Of a stretch of 10,748 bases of DNA, positions 6,242-10,748 are shown piece by piece. Position 1 is the stretch's first letter; each line of letters starts with the position of its first letter. The translations under genes and the position numbers were made by a program. The stretch is from NCBI GenBank assembly GCA_003105305.1, contig PQAQ01000087.1:1-10748 (forward strand). The letters are read 5' to 3'. The notes beneath the pieces are model-generated. The model saw only the letters and a program-made list of their open reading frames with translations, made no database searches and was not told the DNA's origin. The DNA is from Candidatus Methylomirabilota bacterium (lineage in GTDB: Bacteria > Methylomirabilota > Methylomirabilia > Methylomirabilales > Methylomirabilaceae).

Positions 6242-7570
6242 TTACGGTCGCGAGTCATGCGCCCTCAGCGCGCGCAGGGCCGCTGAGATGACGAAGAGCG
6301 AGCCGGTCACGACAACAGCGCCCTCCGGACTGGTGACTGCCCTGGCCAACGCGATCGCCTCGGCGACATCTTCCGCGATCTCAAGCTTTGGACAGATGCG
6401 TTCGGCCTCCGCTAAGTGACGCGGATCGGCGGCGCGCTCATTCTCCGGACGGGTCAGGATGACCCGTTGTGCGAGCGGCGCCAACTCTTGCAGCATTGCG
6501 ATCCAGTTTTTATCCTGAAGCACACCGAAGACGAGCGTCACGCGGCCGGAAAACCGTTGCTCCACGAGAAAGGCGCCCAGCGCCGCCGCACCGGCGGGGT
6601 TGTGTGCGCCATCCAGGATCAGAAGGGGCTGACCGAGGAAAAGCTGGAGACGGCCAGGCCACTGGGTCCGGCGTAACCCGTCCCGGATTGAGCGCTCTGA
6701 AATGGCGGCGCCGGCGGTCCGCAGAAGCCGGGCCGCGGCCACGGCCGTAATTGCATTGACGACCTGATGCCGGCCAAGCAGCGGGATCTCAAACGTGTCG
6801 GAAGGCTGCCCTTTTTCGCCTGCGCTGAATCGTTGACCGGAGAGATCCGACCGATGAATCCTCCAATCGTATGCGTTCCGGATGTCGAAAAGTATCGCGC
6901 CGCGCGCATGACAGACCTCGGTCATGACGGCCAGCGCCTCCGGGGCCTCGACGGCGGTGACGACACGCGTTGCCTGCTTGATGATCCCGGCCTTTTCTGC
7001 GGCGATCGCTCCCAGCGTTGTTCCCAGATATTCCTCATGTTCCAGGGCGATATTGGTGACCACCGCCACCTGAGCATCGAGCACGTTGGTCGCATCGAAC
7101 CGACCACCCATCCCTACTTCCACAACCGCATATTCTACCTTGCTGCGAACGAAATGGAGAAAGGCGAGAGCGGTCGTGACTTCGAAGAAGGTGGGGTGGG
7201 AAATGATAGAGGGTGTAGGGTGTAGGGCGTAGGGTGTAGGGAAGAGATCAGAGATGACGGGGCGAAGTTTATCGACGAGGCTCGCGACGTCGGCCTCTGT
7301 AATGGGCTGTCCGTTAATCTGGATGCGCTCCCGAAACTCCAGAAGATGCGGAGAGGTATAGAGCCCGACCCGATGGCCGGCAGCCTGGAGGATCGACGAC
7401 AGAAAAGCGGCGGTCGACCCCTTGCCGTTGGTTCCGCCGATCAGGATGGATGGAAACTGACGGTGCGGATCACCGACCGCCGCCAGAAGTCGATGAATAT
7501 TCTCAAGACCCAGCTTGACGCCATAACGCTGGAGCCCGTAGAGATAGGTAATCGCCTCCGAATACGTCAT
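6242..7570 (-). CDS. folC: Bifunctional folylpolyglutamate synthase/dihydrofolate synthase
   Basis: FolC adds glutamate to dihydropteroate and extends glutamate tails on folates, using ATP, in the cytoplasm. The 442-residue protein has the P-loop GGTNGKGST (45-53), then TSPHLLEFRERI (72-83), EVGMGGRFDATNV (151-163), NIALEHEEYLG (173-183), ATP-domain RPGR-like WPGRLQ (304-309) and ILDGAHNP (318-325), all diagnostic of the Mur-ligase-like family. Start: ATG 34 bases after the doxX stop, with a poor ribosome binding site, so coupling to doxX is possible. The odd part is residues 110-120, a proline-rich loop encoded by a 7-base tandem repeat just before the conserved TFFEVTTALAF, where relatives usually have a shorter link. 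The catalytic motifs are unaffected, so the enzyme is probably functional. Confidence 0.96.
   Translation of the reverse strand: MTYSEAITYLYGLQRYGVKLGLENIHRLLAAVGDPHRQFPSILIGGTNGKGSTAAFLSSILQAAGHRVGLYTSPHLLEFRERIQINGQPITEADVASLVDKLRPVISDLFPTPYALHPTPSIISHPTFFEVTTALAFLHFVRSKVEYAVVEVGMGGRFDATNVLDAQVAVVTNIALEHEEYLGTTLGAIAAEKAGIIKQATRVVTAVEAPEALAVMTEVCHARGAILFDIRNAYDWRIHRSDLSGQRFSAGEKGQPSDTFEIPLLGRHQVVNAITAVAAARLLRTAGAAISERSIRDGLRRTQWPGRLQLFLGQPLLILDGAHNPAGAAALGAFLVEQRFSGRVTLVFGVLQDKNWIAMLQELAPLAQRVILTRPENERAADPRHLAEAERICPKLEIAEDVAEAIALARAVTSPEGAVVVTGSLFVISAALRALRAHDSRP
7211..7241. repeat. 7-base tandem repeat inside folC
   Basis: The plus strand shows GGGTGTA, GGGTGTA, GGGCGTA, GGGTGTA and a final GGG: about 4.4 units of 7 bases with one T-to-C change. 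Read on the minus strand it encodes residues 110-120 of FolC (FPTPYALHPTP). Because 7 is not a multiple of 3, gain or loss of one unit would shift the frame; three units keep it. Confidence 0.95.
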
Positions 7571-7604
7571 GGGCTGCCCATGTGAAAGAATACTCGTCAG
7601 TCGA

Positions 7605-8087
7605 TTACCAGAGCGGGGATCCCGGATAACGTCGAGCCAACCAGCCGTCGAGCCCGTACGCGCGACCGGCTCGCGCGAGGAAGACCACCAGCAGACCGGC
7701 CATAAATGCCTGGTCCGAGGTGGTGGCCGGCGATCCGCCCCCTTTGGCCAGATAGAAATTGAGCGTCATAAAGATGCCTACCAGCGCAGCGGGACGCGTC
7801 AGCAGTCCACACAGAAGTGTCAAGCCGGCCAGTATCATTCCCCAGGTGATCAGCCCGGCCACGAGTTGATGGTGGGGAATCAGGACGCCGGTCAGAAACG
7901 GCTTGTACCAGTCAAACGCGGCGTCGGCCTTCGTTGTCAGCCACTTCTCCAGTACGCCTGGACCGGTAAAGCCGCCGGTCAATTTTCCGAGACCATCCTG
8001 GAAGAAGTAATACCCGAAAAAGATGCGGAGGATCGCAACGTGCCAGAGCTTCGTTTCCGCGTGTCGGTTGTCCTTCAGCCTGGCCAC
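7605..8087 (-). CDS. DoxX family membrane protein
   Basis: A small integral membrane protein of about 160 residues with four hydrophobic segments near residues 17-38, 75-97, 100-115 and 127-141. The 'ILRIFFGYYFFQDGLGKL' start and the later 'LAGLTLLCGLLTRPAALVGIF' fit the DoxX/DoxD superfamily (related to the small thiosulfate:quinone oxidoreductase subunit). In mycobacteria a DoxX protein joins superoxide dismutase and a sulfurtransferase in an oxidant-defence complex; here the gene follows a peroxiredoxin gene, which hints at a similar redox role. The start is judged to be GTG at 8087: GGGAG at 8093-8097 lies 5 bases before it, but only 2 bases before a TTG at 8090 that would add one residue. 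The ribosome binding site overlaps the stop codon of the preceding gene, so the two are coupled. Substrate unknown. Confidence 0.85.
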   Translation of the reverse strand: MARLKDNRHAETKLWHVAILRIFFGYYFFQDGLGKLTGGFTGPGVLEKWLTTKADAAFDWYKPFLTGVLIPHHQLVAGLITWGMILAGLTLLCGLLTRPAALVGIFMTLNFYLAKGGGSPATTSDQAFMAGLLVVFLARAGRAYGLDGWLARRYPGSPLW

Positions 8088-8096
8088 CAATGCTCC

Positions 8097-8354
8097 CTAT
8101 GCGCTCTCACGGTGCGGTTTCTGAACCTCAAAAACCCGGATACCGTCCTCGTCGCGTGATGAGAGGAGCTGCAGGCCGACGCCGGCCAGCAACGATTCGA
8201 AGATCGCAACCGAAAAAGAAAATCGTTCGGCGTCAAAGACAAACGCTGCCTGCTCGCCGGGTTGAAGCTCCTCAGTGTGAGTTCGAAGGGCATGCTTCAA
8301 GAAGATCACTATATCGGCGCTGCAGGTAGGCGCCCGGACGACAATACGCCGCAT
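8097..8354 (-). CDS. Small protein, possibly TusA-like fold
   Basis: An 85-residue protein of uncertain identity, encoded between prx and doxX on the same strand (40 bases after prx, 9 before doxX). The pattern is IVVRAP, then C11 and helix ADIVIFLKHALR, then LQPGEQAAFVFD, a second helix SVAIFESLLAGVGLQLL, and a final strand RVFEVQKP. This follows the beta-alpha-beta-alpha-beta-beta order of TusA/SirA sulfur-carrier proteins, including the 'kkaL..l.pGe' step and the closing 'f.v.K'. The hallmark Cys-Pro-x-Pro is absent (CSAD instead), so a sulfur-relay function is not shown. Tight packing with its neighbours and the doxX ribosome binding site lying across its stop codon argue that it is a real gene. 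The ATG at 8354 has only a weak ribosome binding site. No other family is recognised. Confidence 0.6.
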   Translation of the reverse strand: MRRIVVRAPTCSADIVIFLKHALRTHTEELQPGEQAAFVFDAERFSFSVAIFESLLAGVGLQLLSSRDEDGIRVFEVQKPHRESA

Positions 8355-8394
8355 CAGGTTATTCTCGACCGTGATCGGGAATCGCGGAGTCCCG

Positions 8395-9003
8395 TCATAT
8401 CGTTTTCCGCATCATATACCAGCGGTCGGCGCCGGCCTTGGCGCGTTTGTCGGCCTCATCGATCGTCTGCGGCGGCGGCACGATGACGTCCTGGCCGGGC
8501 TGCCAGTTCACTGGGCAGGCGACCCCGTACTTGTCAACGGTTTGCAGCGCCTTCAGACTGCGCAGGATCTCATCGATATTGCGTCCGAACGGGATCGGGT
8601 AGTACATGGCGAAGCGGACGATCCCCTCAGGGTCGATGAAGAACACGCCGCGGACGGTCAGTTGGACATCGGGGTTGATCAGGTCGTAGTCGTTGGCCAC
8701 TTTTTTCTCAGGGTCGGCGATCACTGGAAAGTCGATCTTGACCTTGGCGCTCTCCTCCATATGGCGGAGCCACTCGATGTGCGAGTAGATGCTGTCCACG
8801 CTCAAGCCGATGATCTCGCAGTTGAGATCCTTAAACTCCCTGTGGCGTTTGGCGAACTCGATGAACTCCGTCGTGCAGACCGGCGTGAAGTCGGCGGGGT
8901 GGGCGAAGAGCAGAACCCACTTACCGCGGAACTGCGACAGGGTGATGGGGCCCTTGGTCGTGGTAACGGTAAAATCCGGTGCCTTTGATCCGATCTTGAT
9001 CAT
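8395..9003 (-). CDS. Peroxiredoxin, Prx6/1-Cys-like thiol peroxidase
   Basis: A cytosolic enzyme that reduces hydrogen peroxide and organic peroxides through a reactive cysteine. The 202-residue thioredoxin-fold protein shows HPADFTPVCTTE (35-46) with peroxidatic C43, T40 and P41, the catalytic R118 region (LTVRGVFFIDPEG), and the C-terminal extension 'CPVNWQPGQDVIVPPP' typical of archaeal/bacterial Prx6-type enzymes. C163 in the extension could act as a resolving cysteine, and C62 is also present, so 1-Cys versus 2-Cys chemistry is open. A strong AAAGGAGG four bases before ATG gives high expected translation. It is the first gene of the minus-strand run; its leader contains a 17-base palindrome and an AT-rich promoter-like segment. 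The reductant may involve the two genes that follow. Confidence 0.95.
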   Translation of the reverse strand: MIKIGSKAPDFTVTTTKGPITLSQFRGKWVLLFAHPADFTPVCTTEFIEFAKRHREFKDLNCEIIGLSVDSIYSHIEWLRHMEESAKVKIDFPVIADPEKKVANDYDLINPDVQLTVRGVFFIDPEGIVRFAMYYPIPFGRNIDEILRSLKALQTVDKYGVACPVNWQPGQDVIVPPPQTIDEADKRAKAGADRWYMMRKTI

Positions 9004-9023
9004 GACGACCTCCTTTGAAGCGT

Positions 9024-9040
9024 CGACAACGGCGTTGTCG
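9024..9040. promoter_or_regulatory. 17-base palindrome in the prx leader
   Basis: CGACAACG and CGTTGTCG form perfect 8-base arms around a single G. The palindrome lies 21-37 bases upstream of the prx start and just before its ribosome binding site. It could be an operator for a dimeric regulator, or a hairpin in the mRNA. The regulator is unknown. Confidence 0.45.
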
Positions 9041-9102
9041 GCATCGAGCCTTGCGCTGATCGTTGCAATCAGCTTGACGCTCTCACACCCGGCGATGACG
9101 AT

Positions 9103-9117
9103 GTACTATTATTGTAA
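9103..9117 (-). promoter_or_regulatory. AT-rich promoter-like segment upstream of prx, loosely like a PerR box
   Basis: On the minus strand this reads TTACAATAATAGTAC, which contains TACAAT as a plausible -10 box (9111-9116) but has no good -35 box 17 bases further up. It matches 10 of the 14 defined positions of the known PerR box (TTATAATNATTATAA). The AT-richness stands out from the flanks. Promoter identity is tentative and the PerR reading more so. Confidence 0.3.
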
Positions 9118-9160
9118 TCTATCAGACGTCCTGCGCGAACAACGATTTTTCGGCTCTCCG

Positions 9161-9184
9161 GATTCAATCCCGTGGGGTTGATTC
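9161..9184. repeat. Imperfect 24-base palindrome
   Basis: GATTCAATCCC at 9161-9171 can pair with GGGGTTGATTC at 9174-9184 across a 2-base centre, with one mismatch and one G-T pair. There is no T-run after it on either strand, so it is not a standard terminator. Function unknown. Confidence 0.5.
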
Positions 9185-9222
9185 TCCGCGGCTTACCGCA
9201 TAGGTTTCTTAGTGTTCTAATA

Positions 9223-9258
9223 TTTGATGCCCCGCAGCTCGCTGTGGGGTAGTTCAAT
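9223..9258. repeat. GC-rich hairpin with TTGA/TTCA flanks
   Basis: CCCCGCAGC at 9230-9238 and GCTGTGGGG at 9241-9249 form a 9-base stem (one G-T pair) with a TC centre. The flanks TTTGAT and TAGTTCA extend it imperfectly. The form is that of intergenic repeat hairpins or small non-autonomous element ends rather than a terminator, because no T-run follows. Only one copy is present in this window. Confidence 0.5.
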
Positions 9259-9408
9259 CCGTCCCTAATGCATGACGACGATCCGGCCGGCGCCCCCGAA
9301 GCCCGCTCGTCGAAGGACAAAATCGAGGGTGGCCGTCACCGTCATGTGGGGCCAGAGGGGGAATCCCCATGTCTGTTCCGTTTCCCCAGTGCTTGCAGAA
9401 GACGGTGC

Positions 9409-9438
9409 TTGACGGGAATGTCCCTCTTGGTCCATAAT
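9409..9438 (+). promoter_or_regulatory. Promoter of the BrnT-like toxin operon
   Basis: TTGACG at 9409-9414 and CATAAT at 9433-9438 are each one base off the sigma-70 consensus and lie 18 bases apart. Transcription would begin near 9445, about 20 bases before the preferred toxin ATG. Just downstream is an 8-base palindrome GACATGTC (9450-9457) with a TGTC half repeat at 9444-9447, well placed for an autoregulatory operator. Confidence 0.6.
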
Positions 9439-9465
9439 GTGAGTGTCACGACATGTCAATACATC

Positions 9466-9747
9466 ATGCGTATCACTTTCGCCTACGATAAGAAAGCCCG
9501 GATTCCGCACTATCAGGTGCGGCATGGTGACATTCAGGAGAGTCAATTCGAAGAGGTCTTTTCAGGGCCGATGGTGGTGATTGGGCGGAGAGGCTCGGCA
9601 TTGAAGGCTGTCGGTCGAACCCGCACGGGGCGATTCCTGACAGTGGTCTTTATTCGACGAGGCGGTGACGACTACCACGTGATCACGGCCTGGCCTTCGA
9701 AGAGAACGCAAATCGTACTCTGGCATCGGGAGATGAGTAACAGATGA
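9466..9747 (+). CDS. BrnT-like (DUF497-type) toxin of a type II toxin-antitoxin pair
   Basis: The preferred 93-residue product starts MRITFAYDKKAR. The middle shows 'HGDIQESQFEEVFSGP', then 'LKAVGRTRTGRFLTVVFIRR' and 'YHVITAWPSKRTQIVLWHRE'. This is the layout of BrnT-like RelE-fold ribonuclease toxins: an E-E-V-F helix, a 'GrT..GRfL.vVf' strand pair and a closing 'vItAr...r.e...y'. Such toxins cleave mRNA and halt growth until bound by antitoxin. The gene comes before its partner and overlaps it by four bases (ATGA), as in brnTA operons. The ATG at 9466 is chosen because a good promoter would start transcription near 9445; the frame is open further upstream (GTG 9439, ATG 9418) but those residues are not family-like. 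The ribosome binding site is weak. Family call by motif only. Confidence 0.75.
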   Translation: MRITFAYDKKARIPHYQVRHGDIQESQFEEVFSGPMVVIGRRGSALKAVGRTRTGRFLTVVFIRRGGDDYHVITAWPSKRTQIVLWHREMSNR

Positions 9748-10076
9748 CAAGGACGTGTAAACAATGTGGCCAGGGGATGTATCAGGACGATCAGAGTCAA
9801 TGGTTTTGTCCTGACTGCATCCTGGACGAGATCGATCCGGCCTTCCTGAAGGAAACGTTGGATGACCGAGGGGAACTCAAGCGCCCGTATGTGCTCGAGC
9901 CGCCCACCAGGCAGGTAAGTATCCGGCTATCGGTTACCGATCTGGAGCAGGCCAAACGGTTGGCCAGGCGCAAGGGGATTCCTAAGTACCAGAGCTACAT
10001 CAAGGCGCTATTGCACGACGCGTTACTGAAGGAGGCGGGCCAACAGCAAGAGAAACGAAACCGACGAGCCGTTTAA
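9744..10076 (+). CDS. Zinc-ribbon plus ribbon-helix-helix protein, probable antitoxin
   Basis: This 110-residue protein has two parts. Residues 4-26 form a zinc ribbon with C5-x2-C8 and C22-x2-C25. Residues 56-97 look like a CopG/BrnA-type ribbon-helix-helix domain: the strand RQVSIRLSV, helix DLEQAKRLARRKG, then YQSYIKALLHDALLKE. Between them is a linker with 'DPAFLKETLDDRGELKRPYVLEPP', which could wrap the toxin. The ATG overlaps the toxin stop, and the toxin-then-antitoxin order is that of brnTA, so it probably neutralises the upstream BrnT-like protein and represses the operon. The extra N-terminal zinc ribbon is not part of the ordinary BrnA protein and may add metal or nucleic-acid binding. 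The Arg/Lys-rich end (EKRNRRAV) is unstructured. The antitoxin role is inferred from context. Confidence 0.75.
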   Translation: MTRTCKQCGQGMYQDDQSQWFCPDCILDEIDPAFLKETLDDRGELKRPYVLEPPTRQVSIRLSVTDLEQAKRLARRKGIPKYQSYIKALLHDALLKEAGQQQEKRNRRAV

Positions 10077-10123
10077 CATCACGCCCCCGCCTGCCCAGGG
10101 ACTTGCTCGAGCCTGTGAGCCGG

Positions 10124-10748
10124 TCAGAACACCCCGTTCGCCTGACGCAGCCGCCGGAAGAGCCAGGCGATTGTCAGCAGCAGGCTCAGCAGCGCGACGG
10201 TCATTTGCGCCGGGGGATAATCGTAATGATTGGCGAGCACAAACGCCACGGCGCCTGTCAGGATGGCGACAAGAGGCGCCACCAGGAACATCGGACCAAC
10301 TTCCCGGCAGATATTCTTCGCCACAAGAGCGGGAAGGACCAGACATCCGAATGTGTACAACATCCCGGACGATCGGATGGACAATCCGACGGCGAGACCG
10401 AGCAGAAGGGAGATGATTGCCGCCCATCGACCGGTGTGCATTCCTACTGCTGCAGCCATGGCAGGGTCCATAAGAAAGAGGAGGGTGCGCCGATGGGTTG
10501 TTGCGAGGAAAAGAGCTGTCAGACCGGCAAGCGCGCTGAAGCTCCAGACGTCCGCGCGGGTAGCGCCGATAATGCTCGAGGCGAGCAGCCGGTGGATCTC
10601 CTCCAGTCCGTGTGGGCTGTGGGAGACGATGAGGATGGAGAGGCTGGTCGACAGCAGAAATACCCAGCCCGTAATCGCCTCGTGGCTCTCCCGATTCAGT
10701 TCCGCCCAGCCTCCCGTGATGAGCGCTGCGATCAGGGAAAACGTCACG
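10124..10748 (-). CDS. ABC-3 family metal ABC transporter permease, partial
   Basis: About 207 residues of a membrane protein, running off the right edge on the minus strand; the true start is outside the window, since relatives are about 270 residues. Around six hydrophobic segments are visible. The loop 'DPAMAAAVGMHTGRWAAI' matches the conserved 'D-x-x-x-A-x-x-x-G' coupling region of ZnuB/MntB/TroC-type permeases. The later 'GMLYTFGCLVLPALVAKNIC' matches their conserved pore helix, which usually reads '..G.LLv.alLv.Paa.A'. Such permeases import Zn2+, Mn2+ or Fe2+ with an ATPase and a binding protein, which would lie beyond the edge. The metal cannot be predicted. Gene end: TGA 47 bases from the convergent antitoxin gene, with no clear terminator between them. 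Confidence 0.9.
   Translation of the reverse strand, partial: VTFSLIAALITGGWAELNRESHEAITGWVFLLSTSLSILIVSHSPHGLEEIHRLLASSIIGATRADVWSFSALAGLTALFLATTHRRTLLFLMDPAMAAAVGMHTGRWAAIISLLLGLAVGLSIRSSGMLYTFGCLVLPALVAKNICREVGPMFLVAPLVAILTGAVAFVLANHYDYPPAQMTVALLSLLLTIAWLFRRLRQANGVF

Larger units (their letters stand above)
9004..9465. other. Gene-free region between prx and the BrnT-like operon
   Basis: About 460 bases without a convincing gene. From left to right it holds the prx ribosome binding site and a 17-base palindrome, a small inverted repeat GCTGAT/ATCAGC (9055-9073), an AT-rich promoter-like segment (9101-9121), two hairpins (9161-9184 and 9223-9258), and the promoter of the downstream plus-strand operon (9409-9438). 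A frame open upstream of the toxin start (9268-9465) has no recognisable protein character. The region therefore separates two divergent transcription units. Confidence 0.6.

Noticed and set aside
7211..7241. CRISPR array
   Set aside because: The units are 7 bases long and contiguous, without spacers, and lie inside folC.
8371..8988. 205-codon open frame on the plus strand opposite prx
   Set aside because: Complementary to a confirmed peroxiredoxin gene, with no motif or ribosome binding site.
9230..9270. Possible tRNA fragment, because of a TTCAATCC string after a GC stem
   Set aside because: No acceptor, D or anticodon arms can be built around it.
9265..9546. 93-codon minus-strand frame opposite the BrnT-like gene and its leader
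   Set aside because: Overlaps the promoter and toxin gene on the other strand; composition is not protein-like and no motif is seen.

Overview
The window looks like the chromosome of a GC-rich, free-living bacterium with respiratory metabolism. It holds a succinate dehydrogenase/fumarate reductase, peptidoglycan/LPS sugar-nucleotide synthesis, folate synthesis, a peroxiredoxin and an ABC-3 metal permease. The phylum cannot be fixed from sequence alone. The proteins would fit deep-branching groups such as NC10, Nitrospirota or Desulfobacterota, but this is only an impression. Genes are tightly packed with little intergenic space, except for two accessory patches that each carry a toxin-antitoxin pair.

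Layout: (1) 1-842, plus strand: the 3' end of a SdhA/FrdA-like flavoprotein gene, joined by a TAATG overlap to sdhB. (2) About 843-2700: an AT-rich spacer with palindromes, a VapBC toxin-antitoxin operon (plus), and a lone HNH_2 endonuclease gene (minus) with its own -10 box. This reads as a small accessory insert between housekeeping genes. (3) 2845-9003, minus strand: a run of six genes transcribed prx -> small protein -> doxX -> folC -> glmU -> glmS. The first four are closely spaced. A gap of about 170 bases separates folC from glmU, and glmU-glmS are nearly fused. (4) 9004-9465: a gene-free stretch with the prx leader, two hairpin-forming sequences and a good promoter for the next operon. 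(5) 9466-10076, plus strand: a BrnT-like toxin gene overlapping a gene for a zinc-ribbon/ribbon-helix-helix protein. (6) 10124 to the right edge, minus strand: a truncated ABC-3 family (Zn/Mn-type) permease.

Working together: GlmS and GlmU make UDP-GlcNAc from fructose-6-phosphate, FolC makes folylpolyglutamates, and SdhAB feeds electrons to quinone. Peroxiredoxin, the small protein with a TusA-like pattern, and DoxX may form a thiol/peroxide defence unit. The least ordinary items are the zinc-ribbon fused to an RHH antitoxin, the small gene between prx and doxX, and a 7-base tandem repeat expanded in frame inside folC. I see no CRISPR array, RNA gene, prophage or complete insertion sequence.
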